64,000 nt of DNA from Glaciihabitans arcticus. Its GTDB lineage: Bacteria; Actinomycetota; Actinomycetes; Actinomycetales; Microbacteriaceae. Location of the stretch: assembly GCF_004310685.1 (NCBI RefSeq), contig NZ_SISG01000001.1:124001-188000 (forward strand), given 5' to 3'. Both the position numbers and the translations under genes were made by a program. Shown piece after piece: positions 51,394 to 63,400 of this stretch (positions within the stretch are counted from its first letter, which is position 1; every line of letters starts with the position of its first letter). Under the pieces are notes generated by a model. The model was not told where the DNA came from and did no database searches. It was given only the letters and a program-made list of their open reading frames with translations.

Positions 51394-52952
51394 CCGCCCT
51401 CGTTCCCCTCGTGGTGCTGTTGCCGCTCATCGGGGCCGCGGCCGCGCTGATCCTCGCGAAGCGTCCCCGCCTGCAGCGACTCGTCACCCTGGTGGCCCTG
51501 GTCGGTGTGCTCATCGTCGGCATCGTGCTGCTCATCGTCGTCGACGGCGGTTCGCCCCTCGTCGTCGAGGTCGGTGGCTGGGAGGCACCGTGGGGCATCG
51601 TGCTCGTCGTCGACCGACTGAGTGCGCTGATGGTCGTCGTCTCGGTGATCGTGCTGCTCGCCGTGCTGCTGTTCTCCTTCGGGCAGGGCCTGGCCGACGG
51701 CCACGACGAGACACCGGTGTCGATCTACTACCCGACCTACCTGATCCTCGCGACCGGCGTCTTCAACGCGTTCATCGCCGGCGACCTGTTCAACCTCTAC
51801 GTGGGCTTCGAGATCCTGCTCGTCTCGAGCTACGTGCTCATCACGCTCGGCGGTACCGAGGCGCGCATCCGCGCGGGTGTGACCTACATCGTCGTGAGCC
51901 TCGTCTCGTCGATGTTCTTCCTCGCATCGATCGCGATGATCTACGGGGCCGTCGGCACGGTCAACATCGCGCAGATCTCGCAGCGCATGGCCGAGATCCC
52001 GGTCGACGTGCAGATCCTGCTGCACGTGATGCTGCTTGTCGGCTTCGGCATCAAGGCGGCGGTGTTCCCGCTGTCGTTCTGGCTGCCCGACTCCTACCCG
52101 ACCGCGCCGGCTCCCGTGACCGCCGTCTTCGCGGGCCTGCTCACCAAGGTGGGCGTCTACTCGATCATCCGTACCGAGACGGTGATCTTCCCGGGCTCGG
52201 AGCTGAACCCCTACCTGATGGTGCTTGCCCTGCTGACGATGGTGGTCGGTGTGCTGGGCGCGGTCGCCCAGGCCGATATCAAGAGGATGCTGTCCTTCAC
52301 CCTCGTGAGCCACATCGGCTACATGATCCTCGGGGTGGCGCTCGGCACGGCCGCCGGTACCGCTGCGGCGATCTACTACATCGTGCATCACATCGTCGTG
52401 CAGACGACCCTGTTCCTCGCCACCGGACTCATCGAACGCCAGGGCGGAACGACCTCGATCAGCAAGCTCGGCGGACTGCTCGCAGCCGCGCCCGCGATCG
52501 GCATCCTCTTCTTCATTCCGGCCCTGAATCTGGGTGGGATCCCGCCGTTCTCGGGCTTCGTCGGCAAGCTCGCGCTCTTCGAGGCGGCCGCCGAGCAGGG
52601 CACGGTGCTGTCGTACACGCTCATCGCGGCGGGTGCGCTCGTCTCGCTGCTGACCCTGTACGCGCTGATCCGGGTCTGGAACATGGCGTTCTGGCGGCCG
52701 GCCGCCGACGTTGCCGACTACGAGTCCGACCTGCTCGCCAACGTGTCGGAGGCGCCGAACGAGAAGGCCGTCGTCGAGACCCGCACCACTCCGAAGCTGA
52801 TGATCGCGGCGACCGGCGGCATGGTCGCGGTGAGCCTCGCCCTCACGATCTTCGCCGGACCGCTCTACGGCATTGCCGCCCGCGCAGGGGAGAACCTCGA
52901 GGGCCCCGGCTTCTACGTCGACCTGATCTTCGGGGAGGGCAGCAATGACTGA
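51390..52952 (+). CDS. mnhD: Mrp antiporter subunit D
   Basis: A 520-residue NuoN/NuoM-like subunit with about 14 helices. Typical stretches are FIAGDLFNLYVGFEILLVSS, GFGIKAAVFPLSFWLPDSYP (with the conserved Lys) and QADIKRMLSFTLVSHIGYM. It is thought to form one of the ion-translocating channels of the complex. Start and stop overlap the neighbouring genes (ATGA with mnhC, eight bases with mnhE). Confidence 0.95.
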   Translation: MTALVPLVVLLPLIGAAAALILAKRPRLQRLVTLVALVGVLIVGIVLLIVVDGGSPLVVEVGGWEAPWGIVLVVDRLSALMVVVSVIVLLAVLLFSFGQGLADGHDETPVSIYYPTYLILATGVFNAFIAGDLFNLYVGFEILLVSSYVLITLGGTEARIRAGVTYIVVSLVSSMFFLASIAMIYGAVGTVNIAQISQRMAEIPVDVQILLHVMLLVGFGIKAAVFPLSFWLPDSYPTAPAPVTAVFAGLLTKVGVYSIIRTETVIFPGSELNPYLMVLALLTMVVGVLGAVAQADIKRMLSFTLVSHIGYMILGVALGTAAGTAAAIYYIVHHIVVQTTLFLATGLIERQGGTTSISKLGGLLAAAPAIGILFFIPALNLGGIPPFSGFVGKLALFEAAAEQGTVLSYTLIAAGALVSLLTLYALIRVWNMAFWRPAADVADYESDLLANVSEAPNEKAVVETRTTPKLMIAATGGMVAVSLALTIFAGPLYGIAARAGENLEGPGFYVDLIFGEGSND

Positions 52953-53517
52953 CCAGAAGGCGACCGAGACGAAGGCCATCGACACAAAGGCGCACCGCAT
53001 CACCCTGCTGCAGCAGACACCGCTGCTCGTGGTGCTCGTAGTGCTCTGGATGCTGCTGTGGGGCTCACTCACCCCGCTCACCATCGTGACCGGCATCGTG
53101 CTCGCCTTCGGTGTGACGCGGGTGTTCTACCTGCCGGCCGTCGAGCTCTCGGGGCGGTTTCACCCGTTCTGGTTCCTGGTCTTTCTCGGTCGTTTCTTCG
53201 GCGAGCTGGTGGTGGCGTCGTTCCAGGTCGCGGCCCAGGCCTTCGCGCCGCGCGGCGTGACATCGAACGCGGTCATCGGGGTGCAGCTCGCGACGCGCTC
53301 CGACTTCATCATGACGATCACGGCGATTGCGCTCAGCCTCATACCGGGCTCGATCGTGGTCGAGGCGGATCGCGCGCGCGGCATCCTGTACCTGCACACC
53401 CTCGGCGTCACCTCGGCCGCCGAGGTCGAGAAGGCGCGGGATAACGCCCTGCTGACCGAGGCGCGCCTCGTGCAGGCGTTCGGGTCGCGCGACGACATGG
53501 ATCGGGTGAAGCCATGA
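52945..53517 (+). CDS. mnhE: Mrp antiporter subunit E
   Basis: A 190-residue subunit with two to three N-terminal helices and a cytosolic domain. PFWFLVFLGRFFGELVVASF and SLIPGSIVVEADRARGILYL are characteristic of MnhE. The N-terminal 20 residues are polar and rich in Lys and Thr. It overlaps mnhD by eight bases and mnhF by four. Required for full antiport activity in studied relatives. Confidence 0.93.
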   Translation: MTDQKATETKAIDTKAHRITLLQQTPLLVVLVVLWMLLWGSLTPLTIVTGIVLAFGVTRVFYLPAVELSGRFHPFWFLVFLGRFFGELVVASFQVAAQAFAPRGVTSNAVIGVQLATRSDFIMTITAIALSLIPGSIVVEADRARGILYLHTLGVTSAAEVEKARDNALLTEARLVQAFGSRDDMDRVKP

Positions 53518-53804
53518 CGATAGCCCTCACGGTGATCACCGTGCTCACGACCGTGCTGTTTGCCGCGGGAGCGTTGCTCGCGCTCTACCGCATGGTGACC
53601 GGCCCGTCCATTCTCGACCGGGTCATCGCCTCCGATGTGCTGGTCACCACAACGATCCTCGTGCTGGGCGCTGAGATGGTCTACAACCACCACACGCGCA
53701 CTATCCCGATCCTTGTGGTCATCGCCGCGACGGCGGTCTTCGGCACGATCGCCGTAGCCCGCTACGTGAGCAAGCAGGACAAGCCGGAGGACCAGCCCAA
53801 ATGA
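53514..53804 (+). CDS. mnhF: Mrp antiporter subunit F
   Basis: A 96-residue protein with three membrane helices. The motif LYRMVTGPSILDRVIASDVL is the family hallmark. ATGA overlaps exist on both sides, with mnhE and mnhG. The short C-terminal tail (SKQDKPEDQPK) is polar. Confidence 0.94.
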   Translation: MTIALTVITVLTTVLFAAGALLALYRMVTGPSILDRVIASDVLVTTTILVLGAEMVYNHHTRTIPILVVIAATAVFGTIAVARYVSKQDKPEDQPK

Positions 53805-54214
53805 CTCTGGATGACGCCCTCGACCTCGCCGCAGCCGTCTGCCTCCTGCTCGGCGCCTTCCTCACTCTCGCCGCCGGTATCGGCCTGCTCCGCTTCCCGG
53901 ATGCCCTGAGCCGCCTGCATGCCGCCACGAAGCCGCAGATCCTCGGACTCCTGTTCGTGGTGACGGCCGTAGCTCTCGACTCCCGCAGCTGGACGACGCT
54001 GCTCGCGCTGATCCCGGTGCTGCTGTTCCAGATGTTCACGGCGCCGATCTCCGCACACATGGTGGGACGCGCCGGCTACCGCACCAGCAACTTCAAGCCC
54101 GGCACCCTGCTCGTCGATGAACTCGAGGAGGCCGTGGATCGCGCCTCCGAGGACGAGAAGGCCGAGGGCGGTCTCGCCGTGAAGAAGAGCGTGCGGAAGA
54201 AGACGGGGAAGTAG
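53801..54214 (+). CDS. mnhG: Mrp antiporter subunit G
   Basis: A 137-residue subunit with three helices; FLTLAAGIGLLRFPDALSRL and HAATKPQILGLLFVV are the typical first half. The last gene of the operon, it ends in a charged tail (ELEEAVDRASEDEKAEG and a Lys-rich end). Only weak hairpins follow (CAATCGC/GCGATTG at 54254-54271), so termination is unclear; the next gene has its own apparent -10 box. Confidence 0.93.
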   Translation: MTLDDALDLAAAVCLLLGAFLTLAAGIGLLRFPDALSRLHAATKPQILGLLFVVTAVALDSRSWTTLLALIPVLLFQMFTAPISAHMVGRAGYRTSNFKPGTLLVDELEEAVDRASEDEKAEGGLAVKKSVRKKTGK

Positions 54215-54313
54215 CTACCCTCCTTCGCAGGCTCAGTCGGCGCTGGGGTCGCGCAATCGCTGGCGCGATTGTCATGGCTCCACCGCGCGTCATCCCGAAG
54301 CGCCCGAGAGTTC

Positions 54314-54319
54314 TAGACT
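54314..54319 (+). promoter_or_regulatory. -10 box of leaderless ilvD transcript
   Basis: TAGACT, six bases before ATG 54326; no ribosome binding site. Confidence 0.5.
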
Positions 54320-54325
54320 CGTAAC

Positions 54326-56056
54326 ATGTCGGAAACGCCTGCCCAGAACACCGCTGTCGAGAAGAACACGATCGACATCAAGCCCCGCTCCCGCACCGTC
54401 ACCGACGGCATCGAGGCGCTGACCTCCCGCGGAATGCTCCGCGCCGTCGGCATGGGCGACGCGGACTGGGACAAGCCCCAGATCGGCATCGCGAGCTCGT
54501 GGAACGAGATCACTCCCTGCAACCTCAGCCTCGACCGCCTCGCGCAGGCGGCCAAGGAGGGCGTGCACGGCGGCGGCGGCTACCCGCTCCAGTTCGGCAC
54601 CATCTCCGTCTCCGACGGAATCAGCATGGGCCACGAGGGCATGCACTTCTCGCTCGTCTCCCGCGAAGTCATCGCCGACTCCGTCGAGGTCGTGATGCAG
54701 GCCGAGCGCCTGGACGGCTCCGTGCTGCTCGCCGGCTGCGACAAGTCGATCCCCGGAATGCTCATGGCATCCGCGCGGCTCAACCTGTCGAGCGTGTTCC
54801 TCTACGCGGGCTCGATCGCTCCGGGCTGGGTCAAGCTCAGCGACGGCACCGAGAAGGACATCACCATCATCGACTCCTTCGAGGCGGTCGGTGCGGTCAA
54901 GGCCGGCAAGATGAGCATGGAGGACGCCAAGCGCATCGAGTGCGCGTTCGCCCCGGGCGAGGGCGCCTGTGGTGGCATGTACACCGCCAACACGATGGCA
55001 TCCGTCGCCGAGGCGCTGGGCCTGTCGCTCCCCGGATCCGCGAGCCCCGCAGCCGCCGACCGCCGACGCGACTACTACGCGCACCGCTCCGGCGAGGCCG
55101 TGGTCAACCTGCTCCGCCTCGGGATCACGACTCGCGACATCCTTACCAAGAAGGCTTTTGAGAATGCCATCGCCGTGGGCATGGCGCTCGGCGGCTCGAC
55201 CAACATCGTGCTGCACCTGCTCGCAATCGCACACGAGGCCGAGGTCGAGCTCACCCTCGACGACTTCAACCGCATCGGCGACAAGATCCCGCACATCGGA
55301 GACCTCAAGCCCTTCGGCAAGTACGTGATGAACGACGTCGACCGCCACGGTGGCATCCCCGTGTTGATGAAGGCGCTTCTGGATGCGGGGCTCATGCACG
55401 GCGACGCGCTGACCGTCACCGGAAAGACGCTCGCCGAGAACCTGGCCGACCTGGGCCCGGAACCGCTGGACGGCGAAGTGCTGCGCACGCTCGACAACCC
55501 GATCCACGCGACCGGCGGCCTCACCATCCTCAAGGGCTCGTTCGCGCCCGAGGGTGCCGTGGTGAAGACCGCGGGCTTCGACGCCGAGACCTTCGAGGGT
55601 CCGGCCCGCGTGTTCGAGCGCGAGCGCGGGGCACTCGACGCCCTCACCGAGGGAACGATCAAGGCGGGCGAGGTGGTCGTCATCCGCTACGAAGGCCCCA
55701 AGGGCGGCCCCGGAATGCGCGAGATGCTCGCCATCACCGCCGCCATCAAGGGTGCGGGCCTCGGAAAAGATGTACTACTGTTGACGGACGGCAGGTTCTC
55801 AGGCGGCACAACCGGACTGTGTATCGGCCATATAGCTCCCGAAGCGGTGGACGCAGGTCCAATCGCATTCGTGCGCGATGGTGATCTAATAAGGGTCGAT
55901 ATCGCAGCTCGCTCGCTCGACCTACTTGTCGATCCGGCTGAGCTCGAAGCTCGCCGAAACGGCTGGGCTCCCCTTCCTCCCCGCTACACCCGTGGCGTTC
56001 TCGCCAAGTACTCGAAGCTCGTGCGCTCCGCTGCGGAGGGCGCAGTCACGGGTTAG
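54326..56056 (+). CDS. ilvD: Dihydroxy-acid dehydratase
   Basis: A 576-residue iron-sulfur enzyme that dehydrates dihydroxy acids in valine, leucine and isoleucine synthesis. Cluster cysteines are in [20 protein letters not shown] and [14 protein letters not shown]; the C-terminal signature [20 protein letters not shown] is intact. Codons in about 55763-55920 (GTA, CTA, TTG, ATA, AGG and others) differ sharply from the GC-ending usage of the rest of the gene. It starts the ilvD-ilvB-ilvN-ilvC cluster and has an apparent leaderless start. Confidence 0.97.
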   Translation: MSETPAQNTAVEKNTIDIKPRSRTVTDGIEALTSRGMLRAVGMGDADWDKPQIGIASSWNEITPCNLSLDRLAQAAKEGVHGGGGYPLQFGTISVSDGISMGHEGMHFSLVSREVIADSVEVVMQAERLDGSVLLAGCDKSIPGMLMASARLNLSSVFLYAGSIAPGWVKLSDGTEKDITIIDSFEAVGAVKAGKMSMEDAKRIECAFAPGEGACGGMYTANTMASVAEALGLSLPGSASPAAADRRRDYYAHRSGEAVVNLLRLGITTRDILTKKAFENAIAVGMALGGSTNIVLHLLAIAHEAEVELTLDDFNRIGDKIPHIGDLKPFGKYVMNDVDRHGGIPVLMKALLDAGLMHGDALTVTGKTLAENLADLGPEPLDGEVLRTLDNPIHATGGLTILKGSFAPEGAVVKTAGFDAETFEGPARVFERERGALDALTEGTIKAGEVVVIRYEGPKGGPGMREMLAITAAIKGAGLGKDVLLLTDGRFSGGTTGLCIGHIAPEAVDAGPIAFVRDGDLIRVDIAARSLDLLVDPAELEARRNGWAPLPPRYTRGVLAKYSKLVRSAAEGAVTG

Positions 56057-56093
56057 ACCCGGGTTTTCCACCATCGTCCAGAAGGATTCATCC

Positions 56094-57899
56094 ATGTCCA
56101 CGGAATTCATCCCCGTGCCCACAGCGAAGGCCCGAGCGCCGAAGAGCCCGGAGCCGGAGATCCTCACCGGATCCGGTGCCGTGCTGCGCTCGCTCAAGAA
56201 CCTGGGCATCACCGACGTCTTCGGACTGCCGGGCGGTGCCATCATCCCGTTCTACGACGAGCTGATGGCTGACACCGACATCCGTCACATCCTTGTGCGC
56301 CACGAGCAGGGTGCCGGTCACGCGGCCGAGGGCTACGCGGCCTCGTCCAACCGGGTGGGTGTCGCGATCGCGACGTCCGGCCCCGGTGCGACCAACCTCG
56401 TCACCGCCATCGCCGACGCCTACATGGACTCGGTGCCGCTGCTCGCCATCACCGGCCAGGTCTTCTCGACCCTCATGGGAACCGACGCGTTCCAGGAGGT
56501 CGACATCATCGGCATCACGATGCCGATCACCAAGCACTCGATCCTCGTGAAGAACGCGGCCGACGTGCCCGCGGCCATCGCGAGCGCGTACCACATCGCC
56601 TCGACCGGCCGCCCCGGACCCGTGCTCGTCGACATCACGAAGGACGCCCAGCAGAACTCGGCGCCGTTCATCTGGCCGCCGAAGCTCGACCTGCCCGGCT
56701 ACCGCCCCGTCACGAAGGCGCACGGCAAGCAGATCCTGGCCGCGGCCGAGCTGCTGCTCCAGGCTGAGCGTCCCGTGTTCTATGTGGGCGGGGGCGTGAT
56801 CCGCTCGCAGGCATCCGCCGAGCTGCTGGAGCTCGCCGAGAAGACCGGTGTGCCGGTCGTCACGACGCTTATGGCCCGCGGTGCATTCCCCGACTCGCAC
56901 CCGCAGCACCTCGGCATGCCCGGCATGCACGGCACGGTGCCCGCGGTGCTCGGACTTCAGGAGAGCGACCTCATCATCGCCCTCGGCTCGCGCTTCGACG
57001 ACCGGGTCACCGGCAAGACGAGCGAGTTCGCCCCGAACGCCAAGATCGTGCACGTCGACATCGACCCGGCAGAGATCGGCAAGATCCGCGCCGCCGACGT
57101 GCCGATCGTGGGTGACGCTCGGGATGTGATCGTTGACCTCACGGCCGCGTGGGCAGACGTCTCCGCGTCCGGCGACCAGGACATCACCGAGTGGTGGGCG
57201 CGCCTCACCAAGCTCAAGAAGGAGTTCCCGCTCGGGTACACCCTCCCCGACGATGGACTGCTCTCCCCGCAGGCCGTCATCCAGCGCATCGGTGAAATGA
57301 CCGGGCCGGAGGGCGTCTACGCCGCGGGCGTCGGGCAGCACCAGATGTGGGCGGCGCAGTTCATCAAGTACGAGCGCCCCAACTCGTGGCTCAACTCCGG
57401 CGGCGCCGGAACCATGGGCTACGGCGTGCCTGCGGCCATGGGTGCGAAGGTAGCCCAGCCCGACCGCGTGGTGTGGGCCATCGACGGCGACGGCTGCTTC
57501 CAGATGACCAACCAGGAGCTCGCGACCTGCGTCATCAACAACATCCCGATCAAGGTCGCGATCATCAACAACTCCTCGCTCGGCATGGTGCGCCAGTGGC
57601 AGACGCTGTTCTACGACGGGCGCCACTCCTTCACCGACCTCAATACCGGGCACGGCACGGCGATGATCCCCGACTTCGTGAAGCTGGCCGACGCGTACGG
57701 TGCCCTCGGCATCCGCGTCACCAAACCCGAGGAGATCGACGCGGCCATCCAGCTCGCGCTCGACACAAACGACCGACCCGTCGTCATCGACTTCATCGTC
57801 TCGCGCGACTCCATGGTCTGGCCGATGGTGCCGCAGGGCGTCGGCATGAGCCAGGTGCAGTACGCCCGCGACCACGCCCCCGAGTGGGAAGAGGAGTAA
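56094..57899 (+). CDS. ilvB: Acetolactate synthase large subunit
   Basis: A 601-residue ThDP enzyme catalysing the first common step of branched-chain amino acid synthesis. The ThDP Glu is in [15 protein letters not shown]; the ThDP/Mg motif is [19 protein letters not shown]; the FAD-binding centre contains [11 protein letters not shown] 56094 was chosen because AGAAGGA lies seven bases upstream and family N-termini are similar; an in-frame start further up lies in ilvD. It is followed four bases later by ilvN. Confidence 0.96.
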   Translation: MSTEFIPVPTAKARAPKSPEPEILTGSGAVLRSLKNLGITDVFGLPGGAIIPFYDELMADTDIRHILVRHEQGAGHAAEGYAASSNRVGVAIATSGPGATNLVTAIADAYMDSVPLLAITGQVFSTLMGTDAFQEVDIIGITMPITKHSILVKNAADVPAAIASAYHIASTGRPGPVLVDITKDAQQNSAPFIWPPKLDLPGYRPVTKAHGKQILAAAELLLQAERPVFYVGGGVIRSQASAELLELAEKTGVPVVTTLMARGAFPDSHPQHLGMPGMHGTVPAVLGLQESDLIIALGSRFDDRVTGKTSEFAPNAKIVHVDIDPAEIGKIRAADVPIVGDARDVIVDLTAAWADVSASGDQDITEWWARLTKLKKEFPLGYTLPDDGLLSPQAVIQRIGEMTGPEGVYAAGVGQHQMWAAQFIKYERPNSWLNSGGAGTMGYGVPAAMGAKVAQPDRVVWAIDGDGCFQMTNQELATCVINNIPIKVAIINNSSLGMVRQWQTLFYDGRHSFTDLNTGHGTAMIPDFVKLADAYGALGIRVTKPEEIDAAIQLALDTNDRPVVIDFIVSRDSMVWPMVPQGVGMSQVQYARDHAPEWEEE

Positions 57900-57903
57900 T
57901 CAC

Positions 57904-58410
57904 ATGAGTCATGTACTTTCCCTCCTCGTCGAGGACAAACCGGGTCTGCTGACCCGCGTCGCCGGGCTCTTCGCCCGCCGCGGCTTCAACATCGAGTCAC
58001 TCGCCGTCGGTGCGTCCGAGATCCCCGGACTCTCGCGCATCACCGTCGTCGTTGACGTCGAGGAGCTGCCGCTCGAGCAGGTCACCAAGCAGCTCAACAA
58101 GCTGATCAACGTGATCAAGATCGTCGAGCTCGATCCCGCCCAGTCCGTCACCCGTGAGCACCTGCTCATCAAGGTGCGGGTCGACAACACCACGCGCTCG
58201 CAGGTGCTCGAGGCGGTGTCGCTCTTCCGGGCCAACATTGTGGATGTCGCACCCGACGCCCTCGTCATCGAGACGACCGGCGACTCGGGCAAGACCCAGG
58301 CCCTCCTGCGCATCCTGGAGCCCTTCGGCATCAAGGAACTCGCGCAGAGTGGCCTGCTTGCGATCGGTCGCGGTGGCAAGTCCATCACCGAGCGCGTCTT
58401 CAAGAACTAA
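57904..58410 (+). CDS. ilvN: Acetolactate synthase regulatory subunit
   Basis: A 168-residue small subunit with an N-terminal ACT domain (HVLSLLVEDKPGLLTRVAGL, FARRGFNIESLAVG) that binds valine for feedback inhibition, and a C-terminal domain (LLRILEPFGIKELAQSG). Close spacing to ilvB ensures joint production. The length fits the long IlvH type of actinobacteria. It is complete. Confidence 0.96.
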   Translation: MSHVLSLLVEDKPGLLTRVAGLFARRGFNIESLAVGASEIPGLSRITVVVDVEELPLEQVTKQLNKLINVIKIVELDPAQSVTREHLLIKVRVDNTTRSQVLEAVSLFRANIVDVAPDALVIETTGDSGKTQALLRILEPFGIKELAQSGLLAIGRGGKSITERVFKN

Positions 58411-59466
<1,056 letters not shown>

Positions 59467-59564
59467 AGCTCGCTGGTGCGCCGTCGGCGCAGTCGGCAAG
59501 CCGACACTGTGCTTGTCAGTGTCTCCGCTTCGCTCCGCCACGCCGACGGCTCCGCACCACTACA

Positions 59565-59597
59565 CGGCCGTCCCGCATCGCGCGGGGCGGCCGTTGT
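59565..59597 (+). terminator. Probable ilv operon terminator
   Basis: A 12-base stem CGGCCGTCCCGC / GCGGGGCGGCCG (one G-T pair) with a five-base loop, followed by a weak T-rich TTGTG. It lies in the 301-base gene-free spacer after ilvC. Confidence 0.6.
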
Positions 59598-59610
59598 GCG
59601 TCTGACCCGC

Positions 59611-59668
59611 CGAGTTGCCCACTTCTGCTGCCCAAACCCCGAGTCAGGGGACGTTTTTGGGCAACTCG
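59611..59668. repeat. REP-like inverted repeat with CGAGTTGCCCA ends
   Basis: Perfect 11-base ends CGAGTTGCCCA / TGGGCAACTCG enclose nested complements, CCCAAA/TTTTGGG and CCCC/GGGG. It shares the GAGTTGCC core with the next hairpin, suggesting a repeat family. Confidence 0.6.
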
Positions 59669-59694
59669 TGGCAGGGGCATCCCGAACCTCGCGT

Positions 59695-59750
59695 GAGTTG
59701 CCGCAAAGTGCCCGTGGGCGCACACGAGCACGGGCCACTTGCGGCAACTC
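59695..59750. repeat. REP-like long hairpin with GAGTTGCCGCAA ends
   Basis: Two 22-base arms, near-perfectly complementary (GAGTTGCCGCAA and CCCGTG blocks pair exactly, with a one-base offset between), around a 12-base loop. It ends six bases before the -10 box of the next gene. Confidence 0.65.
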
Positions 59751-59755
59751 GCGGG

Positions 59756-59761
59756 TAGCGT
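59756..59761 (+). promoter_or_regulatory. -10 box of leaderless Pr6Pr transcript
   Basis: TAGCGT, six bases before GTG 59768, directly beside the preceding hairpin. Confidence 0.45.
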
Positions 59762-59767
59762 GAACAC

Positions 59768-60388
59768 GTGACATCCCGAACCCTCGCCGGCCTGTTCCGC
59801 CTGGCCATCGCCGCGACCCTTCTCATCGCCCTCGGCTACCAGATCGTCGACAAGATCACGCACAACGACATGGTGGCGAGCGAGTACTACAGCTTCTTCA
59901 CCATCCAGTCGAGTTTTCTTGCTGCCGCCGTGCTGGTGTGGGGCGGGGTGGTCGCGCTGCGTCATCCACTCGACGGGCCATTTTTGACGAGTGTGCGGAT
60001 GTCCGTGCTCACCTACGCGATCGTCACGGCCGGTGTCTATAACGGCCTGCTGCGTGGCATCCCCGCCGAGGGGTACGTGGGGCTCCCGTGGCCCGGAGAG
60101 CTCATGCACGTGTGGGTGCCGATCGCGATTCTTGTGGACTGGTTGCTCTCGCCGGGCCGCTTGCCGCTGCGGTGGAAGGCGCTGCGGATCGTGATCGTGT
60201 ACCCGATCGCCTGGCTCGTCTACACGTTCCTCAAGGGGGCGGCGACGGGGTGGTTTCCGTACCCGTTCCTCGAGCCCGCGACCGGCATCCTGAGCATCGC
60301 GATCTACGTGCTCGCGATCGCCGCCCTGGTGGTGGGCATCGCGTCGCTCGCCATCGCGTACTCGCGGCGGGGTAGAGCCAGCAATTAA
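59768..60388 (+). CDS. Pr6Pr family six-helix membrane protein
   Basis: A 206-residue protein with six predicted membrane helices. YYSFFTIQSSFLAAAVLVWG, YNGLLRGI, and the His in GELMHVWVPIAILVDWLLSP match the Pr6Pr (FAR-17a/AIG1-like) family, whose eukaryotic relatives hydrolyse hydroxy-fatty-acid esters; the bacterial role is unknown. YPIAWLVYTFLKGAATGWFP is also typical. It starts at GTG with an apparent -10 box six bases upstream, so it is probably leaderless. Confidence 0.8.
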   Translation: MTSRTLAGLFRLAIAATLLIALGYQIVDKITHNDMVASEYYSFFTIQSSFLAAAVLVWGGVVALRHPLDGPFLTSVRMSVLTYAIVTAGVYNGLLRGIPAEGYVGLPWPGELMHVWVPIAILVDWLLSPGRLPLRWKALRIVIVYPIAWLVYTFLKGAATGWFPYPFLEPATGILSIAIYVLAIAALVVGIASLAIAYSRRGRASN

Positions 60389-60444
60389 CCCCCCGTGTGA
60401 CTCACGGCCACACTCGGTTCACGCGGCCCCCGCACGCTTGACGC

Positions 60445-63400
60445 GTGATCCGCACCGCGCTCGTCGCCCTGTTGGTTGGAACCACCGTCCTGTCGGGAGG
60501 TCCGCCGGCTCAGGCGACGGGCGGGGGCGGACACGGCACCGTGCTCATCAACGAGATAGCCAACGGCGGGCAGCGGTCAGATTCCGACTCGTTCTTCGAG
60601 CTGCGCAACTGGGGCGACGACGCCGTCGACCTGACCGGCTGGAGCGTCTACCGCTGCAGCGCGATGGGGCTGCGGGCGAACACGGGACGCACCGAGGGTG
60701 AGCTGGCTGGCGTCATCCTGAAGCCGGGTGAGATCTTCACGTTCAGCAAGGTCGGCATGGCCGGCGACCAACACACCACGCAGCCGTTCTCGAGCGAGGG
60801 CGTGGGCCTGTGGCTCGAAAACCCCGAGGGGGAGCGCGTCGACGCCGTCGCCGTCTACCCGAACGAGCCGTGGCAGACCCAGACCGAGTGCACCTTCGGC
60901 CGCAACCTTCCGAACAGCCTCGACTTCTCGCTCGGCGAGAGTTGGCAGCGGGTGGCCGCGACCGGCGACCAGGCTGCGGACTTCGTGAAGGCTCCCGCGA
61001 CGATCGCCGGGAGGAATGCAACACGAGGGCAGCCGCGGGCGAGCTCCAACGTGGTCATCTCCGAGCTGACCGGTGCCGGCCCCGACGGCCCGAACGACGA
61101 CTTCGTCGAGCTGCAGAACACCGGAACGGTCGACGAGAACATCTCCGGCTGGCAGCTGTTCCGCTGTACGGCCGAGGGGCGGCTGCGCGAGAACACGCGG
61201 CAGCTGGTCGTCGAGAACGGCACCGTGCTTCGGCCGGGGGAGCGCTGGGTTGCTGCATCACAAAGCTATCGGGGCCGGGTGGATGCCACGTACCGTACGC
61301 CCCTCGCGAACATCGAGTTCGGCGTGCTGCTGCGGACGTCCGACGACCGGCTGGTCGACCGCGTGAGTGTTGCCACCCAGGCGGACAGCGCGTGCCAGGA
61401 CGGCGACGACAAGCTCCCCGCGGTGCTCGACGCGGTCGCGGGGGAGTCGCACCAGCGCACCGCCGACGGTTTCATCATCGCGCCGCGCACACCCGGCCGC
61501 GCCAACGCCACGATCGCGAACAGTATTCTCGCGCGACACCTGCGCTACCCGGCCACCCGCGGGGTCGCCCTGAGCGAGATCGGGACCGATCCGGCCCCCG
61601 CCGGACAGTTGCCCGGGATGCGCCAGCGCAACTTCATCGAACTGTCCAACTTCGGGGCGACTCGCGTCGATATCGGAGGCTGGACGCTGAGGCGCTGCGA
61701 GCTGACCGGCTCGCGGAGTCCCGACCTGCAGGCGACCGTCCCTGCAGGCACCGTGCTCGAGCCCGGCAAGACCTGGCTCGCCGCGCGCGCCGGTACCGAC
61801 GAAGCGGGCAACGCCGACGCGACCTACGACACTGCGCTCAACTTTCTCGGAGCGGGTATCTGGGTGGAGGACGCTCGCGGCATCCGGGTCGACAGTGCGG
61901 GCATCTACGCGGCGAACGAGATGGACTCGAGCAACGTCACCGACAGCCCGTGCACGAAGGGCGTCGCGCTGACCACCTACGGGGTCGACCGTATGCTCGG
62001 CGAGACGTTCCAACGCACCGCGTTCACGGGCGATGACGCTACGGACTTCGTGGCGGCGAAGTCCACCCCGGGCAGCGCCGCGCTCGTCGAAGCCGCCGAG
62101 CCCATCACCGCCGCCCAGCCGCTCGAGATCGAGGGTGCGACGGTTCGCCCCGTCTCGGTGGCCGAGCAGAAGCCGCTGCCCGCGACCGACGGCGCCGCCC
62201 GCGTGATCGAGGCGTGGGCCGGCGCGTCAGACGGGCCCCTGGTGAAGCGCACCGGCCCGGGCGAACGTCGGCTCGACGCGAGCAAGCCGGTCGACGCGAT
62301 CGACGACGGCTGGCTCTCGCCCTACCAGCGCCTCGTCATCGACGCGACGAAACTGAGAATGGGCTCGTCAGTGGTGTGGCGCGGCTCGAGCGTCGCGCGC
62401 AACGAGCTGCAGCTGTCGGTGTGGGACTGGAGTGCTTCGACCTGGCGCCTCCTCGATGCCGGCTCGGGCGCGGGACTGTCGCTCGGCGGGGTTCTGGGGA
62501 GCGGGGACATCCGGGCTCAGAGGGTGACGCTGCTTGTGCAGGACGGGCCACGCATCGAAGCGACCCTTCTCGATGGCCGCGATGGCGCGCTCGCCGCCCC
62601 CGAGGACTACGACTTCGCGATCTCGCACCTCACCGACACCCAGTACCTCTCGGAGAGCTATCCCGAGGTCTACGCGGGCGTCGTTGGCTGGATCGCCCAG
62701 AATGCCGACGACCGCAAGATCGCCTTCGCGACCCACACCGGCGACCTCGTGCAGAACTGGGTGGACCCCGACCAGAACGAGGTGCGCGCACGTCGCGAGT
62801 TCGAGACCGCATCGAAGATGCAAGCGGTTCTGGATGCCGCTCGCGTTCCCAACAGCGTGCTCCCCGGCAACCACGACAACAAGCGGGGTGTCGACGACAG
62901 CCTGTTCAACGAGTACTTCGGCCCGGAGCGCTACGCGGGCACTGAGTGGTACGGCGGATCCATCGCGCCGGACGATAACTCGGCCAACTTCTCCACCTTC
63001 GAGCGCGGTGGCGCACGGTTCCTGATGCTGTCGCTGCCCTACGCCTACGGCGAGCGGGAGATCGCCTGGGCCGAGCAGGTGGTGACCTCGCATCCCGGCC
63101 ACAATGTCGTGATCTCCACGCACGAGCACGTCACGCCGAAGACCGAGTTTGAGAAGGCGCACCGCTCGTCGACCTCGCGCTGGGTATCGCGCGGGCAGGA
63201 GCTGTGGGACCGTGTGATCGCCCCCAACCGCAACGTGACGGTCGTGCTTTCCGGCCACTTCCACGGCATCGGATCCCTCGTCACCGAGAACGCCGGCGAC
63301 ATCGAGGGCCACACGGTCGTCGAGCTGCTCGCCGACTACCAGGAGTTCCGCACGCACACGGGGGAGCGGGCGACCGGCTTCCAGCGCCTGCTGCAGCTCG

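Noticed and set aside
54254-54271. Terminator after mnhG
   Set aside because: The CAATCGC/GCGATTG hairpin is only seven base pairs with no T-run; too weak to call.
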